This document shows, piece after piece, positions 28,210 through 36,991 of a DNA stretch of 37,444 nt; position 1 is the stretch's first letter; the number at the start of each line of letters is the position of its first letter. A program made the translations under genes and the position numbers. The stretch comes from Alphaproteobacteria bacterium (GTDB lineage Bacteria; Pseudomonadota; Alphaproteobacteria; Micropepsales; Micropepsaceae), in assembly GCA_028292825.1 (NCBI GenBank), contig JAQGLO010000046.1, positions 1-37,444 on the forward strand. The letters run 5' to 3'. A model generated the notes under the pieces. The model was not told the DNA's origin. It did no database searches and saw only the letters and a list, made by a program, of their open reading frames with translations.

Positions 28210-29289
28210 ATGCAGCGCAAAAACCGGAATTTTGTCTTGGCCGCAATGGGTTCGGCCGCCTTTTTCATGGGAGCCGCCATGGCCCAGACACCGCCCCCGG
28301 CGGGTAGCGTCATCCCCGCCAGCGTGCTGGCGGACCTGCCCCACCATGACATCTCCAACGGCGTCGTGTCGGCCAAGGTCTATCTGCCGGGCGAAGGCGG
28401 CTTTTATCGCGGCACCCGTTTCGACCGTACCGGCGTGGTCGCCCATGCCACCTACAAGGGCCAGGACTATGGCCAGCCCTGGTTCTCCAGCTTTTCGCCG
28501 CATGTGCGCGACTTCCAGTGGAAGGACGACCAGGTCACCGTCTCCACCGTCAGCGCGGCGGTCGGCCCGGCCGAGGATTTCTCACCGGCCGGCTATGACG
28601 AAGCCGGCGATGGCGGAAGCTTCCTCAAGATCGGCATCGGCATCATGAAGCGCGACGCGGCGGCCTATGATTTCGTCCATGCCTATCCGGTGGTGACGGA
28701 AGGCACGCGCGGCGCCAGCGCCACAAAAAACAGCGTGCGCCTGACCCATACCCTGTCGGACAAGAAAAGCGGCTATGGCTACAGCTATGTGAAGACCGTG
28801 CGGCTGGTGCCCGGCAAGGCCCAGATGACCATCGAGCATGTGCTGAAGAACACCGGCACCAAGGACATTGTCAGCAATGTTTATTGCCACAACTTCCTGA
28901 CGCTCTCGCCCACCGATGCGCCCGGCAATGAGAATGTCGCCATCACCGCGCCCTTCGACATCAACGCGGAGAAGCCCTTTGCGCCCGGCACCGCGGCCGT
29001 GGAAGGCAAGACCATTCGCTACCTGCGCGGCGTGAAGCAGGGCGAAAGCGTCACCTCGCCGATCTCCGGCTTCGGCAGTTCGGTCAGCGACTATGACTTC
29101 AAGGTGGTGAACACCAGGACCGGCTTTGGCCAGCGCATCCGCGCCGACCAGCCGCTGGCGCGGATCAATTTCTGGTCCATCCGCACCAATGTCAGCTGGG
29201 AGCCCTATATCGCCATTGCCATCAAGCCGGGCGAGACCAAGCGCTGGACCTACACCTACGATTATTTCGGGCCCGGCGACAAAGGATGA
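28210..29289 (+). CDS. Exported protein of unknown function, mutarotase-like fold (paralog 1)
   Basis: A 359-residue protein with a signal peptide (basic MQRKNRN start, hydrophobic core, cleavage near AMA-QT at 25/26). The mature part is beta-rich. Conserved stretches include GGFYRGTRFDRTGVVAHATY, EDFSPAGYDE, YGYSYVKTVRLVPGKAQM, IEHVLKNTG, VYCHNFL and SWEPYIAIAIKPGETKRW. This resembles galactose-mutarotase-like (aldose 1-epimerase superfamily) secreted proteins. The downstream gene has the same blocks, so the two are paralogs. One difference is Cys in VYCHNFL where the paralog has Asp. Start ATG 28210 has a GAGGGG site. Its TGA overlaps the next ATG. Function is unknown; a sugar or oligosaccharide role is an inference. 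Confidence 0.8.
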   Translation: MQRKNRNFVLAAMGSAAFFMGAAMAQTPPPAGSVIPASVLADLPHHDISNGVVSAKVYLPGEGGFYRGTRFDRTGVVAHATYKGQDYGQPWFSSFSPHVRDFQWKDDQVTVSTVSAAVGPAEDFSPAGYDEAGDGGSFLKIGIGIMKRDAAAYDFVHAYPVVTEGTRGASATKNSVRLTHTLSDKKSGYGYSYVKTVRLVPGKAQMTIEHVLKNTGTKDIVSNVYCHNFLTLSPTDAPGNENVAITAPFDINAEKPFAPGTAAVEGKTIRYLRGVKQGESVTSPISGFGSSVSDYDFKVVNTRTGFGQRIRADQPLARINFWSIRTNVSWEPYIAIAIKPGETKRWTYTYDYFGPGDKG

Positions 29290-30326
29290 AGGCAGGTCTG
29301 GCGATTGCCGCATTGCTGCTGACCGGCGCGGCAACGGCCCAGCCCGTGCAGCCGATTCCCGCGTCCACCGATCCGGTAAGCGATCTGCTGGCGGCGGCAC
29401 CTGCCGTTACCATCACCAACGGCAATCTTGTCGCGCGCATCGCCCCGCCCGACCTGGACAAGGGCTTTTATCGCGGCACCCGTTTCGACCAGGCAGGCGT
29501 GATCACAAGCCTGAAGCTTGGGAGCAAGGAATTCTACGGTCCCTGGTTCGAGCGCACCGCGCCCGATGTGCTGGACTATGTCTATGTCCCCGAAGGCATC
29601 GCCGCGGGGCCGGACAGCGCCATCAGCGGGCCGGTGGAGGAATTCGCGCCACTGGGATACGACGACAAGAGCTCGCCGGTGTTCGTCAAGATCGGTGTCG
29701 GCCTGCTGCACCGGCCCGATGACAAGGCCTATGACCATTACCGCCATTACGACATTGTCAGCATTGGCCGCCGCTCCATCCGCACCACCGCGAACAGCAT
29801 CACCTTCCGGCAGTCGCTGGATGGCGCGGGTTATGGCTACACCTACGAAAAAACGCTGCGGCTGGTGCCGGGAACGGCGCAGCTTGTGATCGAGCATGTT
29901 CTGAAGAACACCGGCGGCAAGCCGATCGTCACCACCGTTTATGACCATAATTTCCTGCGCCTGGCGCCGGGCAATGAGGGCGTACAGGTGACGTTTCCCT
30001 TCGCGGTCTCGGCCGCCACGCCGCCCGCCGCCGACCTGATCCGCATCGCGGGCAAGACCCTGACCTACCTGCGGCCCATGAAGGACAAGGAGCGCGTGTC
30101 GTTCCCTGTCACAGGCTTTGGCGCCACGGCGGATGATTACGATTTTCGGATTGCGGATACCAAGACCGGGGCCGGCGTGACGATTACGGGCGACCAGCCG
30201 CTCACGCGCATCAACATCTTCTCGATAGACCGTGTGCAGTCGGTGGAACCCTATATCGCCATCGACCTGGCGCCGGGCGCGCAAAAGACCTGGCGCTACA
30301 CCTATACCTTCGCCGCCCCCCACTAG
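29286..30326 (+). CDS. Exported protein of unknown function, mutarotase-like fold (paralog 2)
   Basis: A 346-residue protein with a signal peptide (cleavage near ATA-QP at about 18/19). It aligns along its length with the preceding gene: KGFYRGTRFDQAGVITSL, EEFAPLGYDD, YGYTYEKTLRLVPGTAQL, IEHVLKNTG, VYDHNFL, and SVEPYIAIDLAPGAQKTW. Here VYDHNFL keeps Asp and His. The ATG overlaps the TGA of the first gene as ATGA, so both are made together, perhaps as a heterodimer. The gene ends 44 bases before tRNA-Thr, whose promoter lies in that gap. No characterised relative comes to mind. Confidence 0.8.
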   Translation: MKAGLAIAALLLTGAATAQPVQPIPASTDPVSDLLAAAPAVTITNGNLVARIAPPDLDKGFYRGTRFDQAGVITSLKLGSKEFYGPWFERTAPDVLDYVYVPEGIAAGPDSAISGPVEEFAPLGYDDKSSPVFVKIGVGLLHRPDDKAYDHYRHYDIVSIGRRSIRTTANSITFRQSLDGAGYGYTYEKTLRLVPGTAQLVIEHVLKNTGGKPIVTTVYDHNFLRLAPGNEGVQVTFPFAVSAATPPAADLIRIAGKTLTYLRPMKDKERVSFPVTGFGATADDYDFRIADTKTGAGVTITGDQPLTRINIFSIDRVQSVEPYIAIDLAPGAQKTWRYTYTFAAPH

Positions 30327-30330
30327 GAAC

Positions 30331-30359
30331 TTGCCATTAACGGGCGCTGTGGCTATCTC
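30331..30359 (+). promoter_or_regulatory. Promoter of tRNA-Thr
   Basis: TTGCCA at 30331-30336 and TATCTC at 30354-30359 are separated by 17 bases and precede the tRNA by 11 bases, so transcription would begin around 30366. The spacing and hexamers are close to the sigma-70 consensus. The promoter starts five bases after the stop of the preceding gene. Confidence 0.6.
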
Positions 30360-30370
30360 CAGCCTGAAGC

Positions 30371-30444
<74 letters not shown>

Positions 30445-30446
<2 letters not shown>

Positions 30447-30480
30447 TTCATTTGACCCGCCATGGCGGGTCAAATGAATG
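30445..30480. repeat. Perfect 36-nt palindrome at the tRNA 3' end
   Basis: From 30445 to 30480 the sequence equals its own reverse complement, centred on CATG at 30461-30464. It begins inside the CCA of tRNA-Thr and could form a 16-pair hairpin with a four-base loop in RNA from either strand. No T-run follows on either side, so it is not a standard terminator. It separates the tRNA from the convergent gene at 30540, and may be a processing or termination hairpin or a recombination site. Confidence 0.85.
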
Positions 30481-30539
30481 ACAAGCGGCCCGCACGACAG
30501 CGACTTGAGGGCCGCGCGTCAGCGAAACCTGCACAGCAA

Positions 30540-33449
30540 TCAATTCATATGCGCTGCCAGCAAACTGGCGGCATGCACGGCTTCCCGCTTCGCGCCGTCA
30601 GCGATCTGGTGGCGGCAGGAGGTGCCGTCAGCCACCAATACCGTATCGGCATCCGCAGCGCGGGCAGCCGGCAGCAGCGACAGCTCGCCCATCGCCAGCG
30701 CCACATCCACCGTCTCCGCCTGGTAGCCGAAAGCACCCGCCATGCCGCAGCAGCTGGATTCGATCTTCTCCAGTTGCAGGTCCGGGATCAGCCGGAGCGT
30801 CTCCTCCACTGCCCCCATGGCGCCGAAGGCCTTCTGGTGGCAATGGCCGTGCAGCAGCGCCTTTTGCGCCGCCGGCTTCAGGTCCAGCTTGAAGCGGCCC
30901 GCCTTGGCTTCGCGGACGACAAACTCTTCGAACAGCAGGGCGTGAGCCGCCGCACGTTTCGACTGCGCGCCCGGCAGCATCGCCAGCGCTTCATCGCGGA
31001 AACTGAACAGGCAACTGGGCTCCAATCCCACCAGCGGCACGCCGCGCGCGAAGAAAGGCTCCAGTGCGGCCAGCGAACGGCGCATTTCGGATTTGGCGGC
31101 TTCGACATTGCCGACGGCGAGATAAGTTCGGCCACAACACAGCGGCCGGCCTTCCGCCTTCGCCAGATGGATACGATACCCCGCGCCGGTCAGAACCTTC
31201 AACGCGTCACGCAGGATGCCGGGCTCGAAGGCGGCATTGAAGCTGTCAGCCCACAGCACCACTTCATGGCCGGTCTCGGGTCCAAAGCTTTCGCCCGCAT
31301 GGTCGAAGCGGTCGCGCCGCCAGACCGGCAGGTCACGCCGCGCGCTGAAACCTGCCACCTTCTGAGACAGCCAGCGCAGCGCGCCGATCCGGTTGCGCAG
31401 ATTCAGCAGCGGCGCGATCCTGGCGGCCAGCGGTGCATAGCGCGGCAGCCCCGCGACCAGCCGGTCGCGCAGGCTGTAGCCACGCAGCGCCGCGCGCGCC
31501 GACAGCACCTCGATCTTCATCCGAGCCATGTCCACGCCGGTGGGGCATTCGCGCTTGCAGGCCTTGCAGCTGACACACAGCTGCATGGTCTGCGCCATCT
31601 CGTCGGACGTCAGCGCCCCCGCGCCCAGTTGTCCCGACAAGGCCAGCCGCAGGGAATTGGCGCGGCCGCGGGTGACATGCTGTTCGTCGTGGGTGACGCG
31701 GTAGGAGGGACACATGGCGCCGCCTTCCGACTTGCGGCAGGCGCCATTGTTGTTGCACTGCTCGGTCGCGCCCTGAAAACCGCCCACTGCGCCGGGATAA
31801 TCCGACCAGTCCAGCGCCGGCGCGAAATCCTTCACCGCATAGCCGGGCGGATAGCGGAACAGGCTGCGCTCGTCGAACTTCGGCGCGCGCACGATCTTGC
31901 CGGGGTTCATCACCCCCTTGGGATCGAACACATCCTTCACATCCTCGAACGCCGAAACCAGGCGCGGTCCGAACATCTCTTCATGGAATTCACTGCGCAC
32001 CAGGCCGTCGCCATGCTCGCCGGAATGCGAGCCCTTGTACTGGCGCACCAGTTCGAAGGCTTCCTCGGCGATGGCGCGCATCGCTTTGACATCCTTCTCC
32101 AGCCGAAGGTTCAGCACCGGGCGCACATGCAGGCAGCCTTCGCTCGCATGGGCATACCAGGTGCCGCGGGTGCCGTTGCGTTCGAAGCATTCCGTAAGCT
32201 TTGCGGTATAGTCCGCCAGGTGCTCCAGCGGTACGGCGCAGTCCTCCACAAAGGAGATGGGCTTTCTCTGCTCCTTCATAGACATCATGATGTTGAGGCC
32301 GGACTTGCGCAGCTCGGTGACGGCGTTCTGCAGCGCGGGGTCATAGACCTCCACCACCCCGCCCCATTGGGCGCCGGTGTGCGAAAAATCCATGCCCAGA
32401 TCGCCCATCATCTGGGACAGCTGCGTCATGCGGCGGGCATTTTCCTCGGCACCGGAATCGAACTCCACCAGCAAAATGGCGCGCGGCATGCCTTTCAGCA
32501 TGGCGTCCAGGGTGGCGTGGAACATGGGAATGTCCGCCGCCAGTCCCAGCATGGTGTCGTCCACCAGCTCCACCGCGATGGGCTTCAGGGTCACCAGATG
32601 CTGTGCCGCATCCATGGCGGCATGGAAACTGCCGAAATGACAGACCCCCAGCGCCCGCTTTCCCAGCACCGGCGACAGTTGCAGGGTGACGGCAGTGGAA
32701 TAGGCCAGGGTGCCTTCCGATCCCACCAGCAGATGCGCCAGGTTGATGCGATTGTTGCGCGGGTTCAGGGCGTCGATGTTGTAGCCGCCCACCCGGCGAT
32801 GCACCTTGGGAAAGCGTCTCTCCACCTCGCCTGCTTCGCGCGCGCCGATGGCCAACAGCTTTTCGGCCAGCGGCCGTTCCGCAACGCCCACATCCGAAAG
32901 ATCGGGCGACACTTCGCCGAAATGCAGGGCGGCGCCATCGGCCAGCACGGCATCGATCCCCAGCACATTGGCGCGCATAGTGCCGTAGCGGATGGAACGG
33001 CCGCCGCAACTGTTGTTGGCCGTCATCCCGCCGATGGTGGCGCGCGACGCGGTGGAGACATCCACCGGAAACCACAGGCCATGCTTCTTCAACTGCCGGT
33101 TCAAATCGTCCAGCACGATGCCCGGCTCGACCGTCACCCGCCGTGCTTCCACATCCAGATCCAGAATCCGGTTCAGGTATTTCGAGCCGTCGATGATCAG
33201 CCCGCTGTTGACGGTCTGGCCGCACTGGCTGGTGCCGCCGCCGCGCGCCGTCACCGCCAGTCCCTCTTCGCGCGCCAGCGCCAGCGCCGTCACCGCGCCG
33301 TCCATGCTGCGCGGCACAACGACACCGGCCGGCATCATCTGGTAGTGCGAGGCATCGGTGGCATAGCGGCCGCGCGAAAAGCTGTCGAACAGCACATCGC
33401 CCGCGACATGGGCTTTCAGCCGTCGTTCCAGGCCCGGATGCGTCGCCAT
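30540..33449 (-). CDS. FAD- and Fe-S-binding D-2-hydroxyacid dehydrogenase (YdiJ/GlcD-Dld type)
   Basis: A 969-residue cytoplasmic enzyme that probably oxidises a D-2-hydroxyacid (2-hydroxyglutarate, lactate or glycolate are candidates) and passes electrons through Fe-S centres. Domains in order: FAD-binding part (about 40-230) with ARGGGTSQCGQTVN and TIGGMTANNSCGGRS; FAD-oxidase C-terminal part to about 516 with HASEGCLHVRPV and HSGEHGDGLVRSEF; ferredoxin-like Fe-S part (about 560-640) with CNNNGACRK and CVSCKACKRECPTGV; and a CCG part (about 800-910) with EPSCLF, HGHCHQKAF and SSCCGMAGAFG. ATG 33449 has an AGGGA site. It diverges from the aminotransferase gene. Confidence 0.93.
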   Translation of the reverse strand: MATHPGLERRLKAHVAGDVLFDSFSRGRYATDASHYQMMPAGVVVPRSMDGAVTALALAREEGLAVTARGGGTSQCGQTVNSGLIIDGSKYLNRILDLDVEARRVTVEPGIVLDDLNRQLKKHGLWFPVDVSTASRATIGGMTANNSCGGRSIRYGTMRANVLGIDAVLADGAALHFGEVSPDLSDVGVAERPLAEKLLAIGAREAGEVERRFPKVHRRVGGYNIDALNPRNNRINLAHLLVGSEGTLAYSTAVTLQLSPVLGKRALGVCHFGSFHAAMDAAQHLVTLKPIAVELVDDTMLGLAADIPMFHATLDAMLKGMPRAILLVEFDSGAEENARRMTQLSQMMGDLGMDFSHTGAQWGGVVEVYDPALQNAVTELRKSGLNIMMSMKEQRKPISFVEDCAVPLEHLADYTAKLTECFERNGTRGTWYAHASEGCLHVRPVLNLRLEKDVKAMRAIAEEAFELVRQYKGSHSGEHGDGLVRSEFHEEMFGPRLVSAFEDVKDVFDPKGVMNPGKIVRAPKFDERSLFRYPPGYAVKDFAPALDWSDYPGAVGGFQGATEQCNNNGACRKSEGGAMCPSYRVTHDEQHVTRGRANSLRLALSGQLGAGALTSDEMAQTMQLCVSCKACKRECPTGVDMARMKIEVLSARAALRGYSLRDRLVAGLPRYAPLAARIAPLLNLRNRIGALRWLSQKVAGFSARRDLPVWRRDRFDHAGESFGPETGHEVVLWADSFNAAFEPGILRDALKVLTGAGYRIHLAKAEGRPLCCGRTYLAVGNVEAAKSEMRRSLAALEPFFARGVPLVGLEPSCLFSFRDEALAMLPGAQSKRAAAHALLFEEFVVREAKAGRFKLDLKPAAQKALLHGHCHQKAFGAMGAVEETLRLIPDLQLEKIESSCCGMAGAFGYQAETVDVALAMGELSLLPAARAADADTVLVADGTSCRHQIADGAKREAVHAASLLAAHMN

Positions 33450-33532
33450 GCTGTCCCTGAGTGTTATTTTAATTCGGACTTTTTGCCGGTTCCGGGCTAA
33501 AAGCAATGGCATAATAAGACCAGGGAAACGTC

Positions 33533-34711
33533 ATGGCGCACGGACAGCATTTCCTGCAGATCCCGGGACCCAGCCCGGTACCGGAACGCATCCAGCGCGC
33601 CATCGACCGCCAGGTGATCGATCATCGCGGTCCCGAATTCCAGGCGCTGGGCCATGACGTCCTGGCCGGCATCCGCGAGGTGTTCGGCACCAGCGGCCCG
33701 GTGATCATCTATCCCGCCTCCGGCACCGGCGCGTGGGAAGCCGCCATCGTCAATACGCTGTCGCCGGGCGACAAGGTTTTGATGGCCGAGACCGGCCAGT
33801 TCGCCACGCTGTGGCAGAAGCTGGCATCGCGCTTTGGCATCATCGTCGATTTCATCCCTGGCGACTGGCGCCATGGCGTTAATGCGGCCGCCATCGCCGC
33901 CAAGCTGGCCGATGACAAGGCGCACGCCATCAAGGCCGTCATGGTGGTGCACAACGAAACCTCCACCGGATGCCTGTCGGACATCGCGGCGGTGAAGACG
34001 GCCATGGGATCGCATCCCGCGCTGTTGATGGTGGACACGATCTCATCGCTGGGCTCGACGCCGGTGCGGCACGAGGCATGGGGTGCGGACGTCACCGTAT
34101 CCGGCTCGCAGAAGGGCCTGATGCTGCCACCGGGGCTGAGCTTCACCGCCATATCAGACAAGGCCATTGCCGCGTCAAAGACCAACACCCTGCCCCGTTC
34201 CTATTGGGACTGGAGCGAGATGCTGACATTCAACGCCAAGGGCTTCTTTCCCTACACGCCTGCCAGCACCCTGCTCTATGGCCTGAAGGAAGCGCTGGCC
34301 ATGCTGCGCGAGGAAGGGCTGGAGAATGTCTTTGCCCGTCACCAGCGCCTGGCCGCCGCCTGCCGCGCCGCCGTGCGCGGCTGGGGCCTGGAAATCCTGT
34401 GCCAGGATCCGAAGGTCTATTCGCCGATCCTGACCGGCGTGGTGCTGCCGGCCGGCCACGACGCGGACAATTTCCGCAAGATCGCGCTGGAACAGTTCAA
34501 CATTTCCTATGGCGCGGGCCTGGGCAAGGTGGCGGGCAAGGTGTTCCGCATCGGCCATCTGGGCGACTGCAACGAACTGACACTGATGGCGGCCTTGTGC
34601 GCCACCGAAATGACCTTGCAGCTGGCCGGCGTGCCGCACAAGGCGGGCGGCGTTGCCGCCGCCATGTCCAGCTTCACGGACGAAAACAAGAAACTGCGCC
34701 TGTCCGCCTGA
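33533..34711 (+). CDS. PLP-dependent serine/alanine-glyoxylate-type aminotransferase
   Basis: A 392-residue class V aminotransferase. It starts QIPGPSPVPERI (substrate-binding start of the AGT/SgaA family), with HRGPEFQ, IIYPASGTGAWEAAI, VVHNETSTG at 138-146, VDTISSLGSTP at 167-177 and the PLP lysine Lys194 in GSQKGLMLPPGL. The C-terminal FRIGHLGDCNELT motif is intact. It would transfer amino groups to glyoxylate or a related oxoacid. It has an AGGGA site before ATG 33533. The dehydrogenase diverges from it with 83 bases between, and the carrier gene follows after 49 bases. Confidence 0.93.
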   Translation: MAHGQHFLQIPGPSPVPERIQRAIDRQVIDHRGPEFQALGHDVLAGIREVFGTSGPVIIYPASGTGAWEAAIVNTLSPGDKVLMAETGQFATLWQKLASRFGIIVDFIPGDWRHGVNAAAIAAKLADDKAHAIKAVMVVHNETSTGCLSDIAAVKTAMGSHPALLMVDTISSLGSTPVRHEAWGADVTVSGSQKGLMLPPGLSFTAISDKAIAASKTNTLPRSYWDWSEMLTFNAKGFFPYTPASTLLYGLKEALAMLREEGLENVFARHQRLAAACRAAVRGWGLEILCQDPKVYSPILTGVVLPAGHDADNFRKIALEQFNISYGAGLGKVAGKVFRIGHLGDCNELTLMAALCATEMTLQLAGVPHKAGGVAAAMSSFTDENKKLRLSA

Positions 34712-34760
34712 ACGGGCAGCGTAGATAAAAAGTATCGGGACGAAACAGTCGGGGGTTGGC

Positions 34761-36005
34761 ATGAAACGCTTGCGCGTGCCGCACATCATTCTGGCGCTGC
34801 TGTGCCTGATGTACTTCATCACCTATATCGACCGGGTCAACATTTCCACCGCCGCCAGCGCCATCCAGGACGAGTTTGGTTTCTCCAAGACCCAGCTGGG
34901 CCTGATCTTCTCCGCCTTCGCCTATCCCTATCTGGTGTTCCAGGTGATCGGCGGCTGGGTGGGCGACAAGTTCGGGGCGCGCAAGACGCTGTTCTGGTGC
35001 GGCCTGGTCTGGGCCGCGGCCACCATGCTGACCGGATTCGCCGGCGGACTGGTGTCGCTGTTCGCCACAAGGCTGCTGGTGGGACTGGGTGAAGGCGCCA
35101 CCTTCCCCACCGCCACGCGCGCCATGCAGAACTGGACCTCGCCCGGCCGCCGCGGCTTCGCACAGGGCATCACCCATGCCTTTGCGCGGCTGGGCAATGC
35201 CGTGACGCCGCCGCTGATCGCGCTCTTGATGGCGGCCTTCAGCTGGCGCGGCGCCTTCTGGCTGCTGGGCGGCATCAGCCTGGTGTGGGTGCTGGTGTGG
35301 GTCTTCTATTTTCGCAATTACCCCAAGGACCATCCCGGCATCACCCAGGCGGACCTGGACGCGCTGCCGCCGCATATCCTGGGCGAGCGTCCCAAGGCGC
35401 CTTGGCGACCGTTGCTGAAGCGGATGTGGCCGGTGACGCTGACCTATTTCTGCTATGGCTGGACCTTGTGGCTGTATCTCAACTGGCTGCCGCTGTTCTT
35501 CAAGACCAACTATCACATGGAGATTTCCAAATCGGCGATCTTCGCCTCCGGCGTATTCTTCGCCGGCGTGGTGGGCGACACCCTGGGCGGCGTGCTGTCG
35601 GACGGCATCCTCAAACGCACCGGCAATGTGCGGCTGGCGCGGCTGGGCGTGACGGTGCTGGGTTTCGGCGGCGCCTTTGCGTCGCTGCTCCCCATCCTGT
35701 TCGTGCATGACGTGACGGTGGTGGCGCTGTGCCTGTCGGGCGGCTTCTTCTTCGCCGAGCTGGTGATCGGGCCGATGTGGGCGGTGCCCATGGATATCGC
35801 GCCGCGCTATGCCGGCACCGCCGCGGGCCTGATGAATACCGGCTCGGCCTTCGCCGCCATCGCCTCGCCGCTGGTGGCGGGTTACGTCATCGACGTGACC
35901 GGAAACTGGTACCTGCCCTTCATCATGTCCATGTGCCTGTTGGGCGTGGGCGCGTTCACCGCCTTCCTGATGCATCCCGAAAAGCCTTTTGAGGAGACTG
36001 CCTGA
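34761..36005 (+). CDS. ACS-family MFS transporter of organic anions
   Basis: A 414-residue, 12-helix major facilitator carrier. The start HIILALLCLMYFITYIDRVNIS followed by GFSKTQLGLIFSAFAYPYLVFQVIGGWVGDKFG (in pieces: FSKTQLGLIFSAFAYPY) is the anion:cation symporter signature, with motif A as GGWVGDKFGARKTL. Helices 7-12 show GGVLSDGILKRTGN. ACS carriers bring in sugar acids, hexuronates, phthalate or other carboxylates; the substrate is not known here. It follows the aminotransferase by 49 bases, and its stop overlaps the cupin start by one base (TGATG). Confidence 0.9.
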   Translation: MKRLRVPHIILALLCLMYFITYIDRVNISTAASAIQDEFGFSKTQLGLIFSAFAYPYLVFQVIGGWVGDKFGARKTLFWCGLVWAAATMLTGFAGGLVSLFATRLLVGLGEGATFPTATRAMQNWTSPGRRGFAQGITHAFARLGNAVTPPLIALLMAAFSWRGAFWLLGGISLVWVLVWVFYFRNYPKDHPGITQADLDALPPHILGERPKAPWRPLLKRMWPVTLTYFCYGWTLWLYLNWLPLFFKTNYHMEISKSAIFASGVFFAGVVGDTLGGVLSDGILKRTGNVRLARLGVTVLGFGGAFASLLPILFVHDVTVVALCLSGGFFFAELVIGPMWAVPMDIAPRYAGTAAGLMNTGSAFAAIASPLVAGYVIDVTGNWYLPFIMSMCLLGVGAFTAFLMHPEKPFEETA

Positions 36006-36904
36006 TGAAAAACCTTGCCCTGACCGCCGCCCTGTTGCTGACCGCCACCGGTGCGCAGGCGCAACTGGCTTCGAAGATCACCCATTACGATGTCAGCAAG
36101 ACCGCCAATCTCAAGGCGGTGCATGACGGCGCCGGGACGATGAATTTCGGGCCGCTGATGACCGACAAGAGCATGTCGACCAACCTCCTGTTCCTGCATC
36201 GCGGCGTGCTGCATCCCCATTCCGGCATCGGCCAGCATTTCCACAACCACTGCGAAGAGATGTTCGTGATCTTTGACGACGAGGCGGAATTCACTGTCAA
36301 TGGCCGCACCTCCACCCTGAAGGGCACGGTCGGCGCGCCGGACCGCATGGGCTCGTCGCACGCCATCTACAATGCCACCGACCATGACGTGGAGTGGATG
36401 AACATCAATGTCGGCACCTCCAAGGTCTATGACGCCTTCAACCTGGGCGACGACCGGGTGGGTGCGCCGCAGGACAGGGTGCCGCAATTCGTCACCATGC
36501 ATCTGGACAAGGCACTGCTGAAACCCGGCGCCACCCCCGGCGTGATGCGCCGCCGCGCCCTCAGCCCCAGCGTGTTCTACACCGCCTGGTCCTATGTCGA
36601 TCACGAGCTGGTCGCGCCGGGAGCAATCGTGCCACAGACCGCTACGCCGGAGATGAGCGAGGCCTATTACGTCATCTCCGGCGACGGCAGCGTGACGGTG
36701 AATGGCGAGACGGTGGTGATCAAGAAAGGCGACGCCATCCCGGTCGAACCCGGCCAGGCCAAAAGCTTCAAGGGCGGCAGCGCCCCGCTGGAACTGATGA
36801 TCATCGGCGTAGCAAAAGACATGGCCGCCAAGAACGCCTTCGCCGCCGATGCCGCCAACGAAACCCCGGAACGGCTGCTGGCGGTGCTGAACAAGCCGCG
36901 TTAG
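36005..36904 (+). CDS. Exported double-cupin protein
   Basis: A 299-residue protein with a signal peptide (MKNLALTAALLLTATGAQAQ, cleavage near AQA-QL). The first cupin (about 55-140) holds the metal pattern QHFHNHCEEMFVIFDDEAEFTVNG; the second (about 195-275) has SEAYYVISGDGSVTVNGETVVIKKGDAIPV. Metal-binding His/Glu are present mainly in the first repeat. The catalytic role (dioxygenase, decarboxylase, isomerase or binding only) cannot be told. It is the last gene of an aminotransferase-carrier-cupin unit and may act on the carrier's substrate in the periplasm. The gap 36905-36991 shows only a weak hairpin. Confidence 0.85.
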   Translation: MKNLALTAALLLTATGAQAQLASKITHYDVSKTANLKAVHDGAGTMNFGPLMTDKSMSTNLLFLHRGVLHPHSGIGQHFHNHCEEMFVIFDDEAEFTVNGRTSTLKGTVGAPDRMGSSHAIYNATDHDVEWMNINVGTSKVYDAFNLGDDRVGAPQDRVPQFVTMHLDKALLKPGATPGVMRRRALSPSVFYTAWSYVDHELVAPGAIVPQTATPEMSEAYYVISGDGSVTVNGETVVIKKGDAIPVEPGQAKSFKGGSAPLELMIIGVAKDMAAKNAFAADAANETPERLLAVLNKPR

Positions 36905-36991
36905 CTGTCACTTTGCCCGTTGGATGTTGGGCCCCTCTTCCGTTCGGGGGCGGACTCGTTAATTCTGGCGGGGAAGAGAAGGACGAACCCG

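Noticed and set aside
30462-33500. Open plus-strand frame of 1012 codons opposite the FAD/Fe-S dehydrogenase
   Set aside because: It mirrors the real gene in a GC-rich genome, is rich in His/Gln/Arg with no domain or motif, and lacks a ribosome-binding site.
36925-36955. Hairpin after the cupin gene
   Set aside because: A five-pair GCCCC/GGGGC stem with a long loop and no T-run; too weak to call a terminator.
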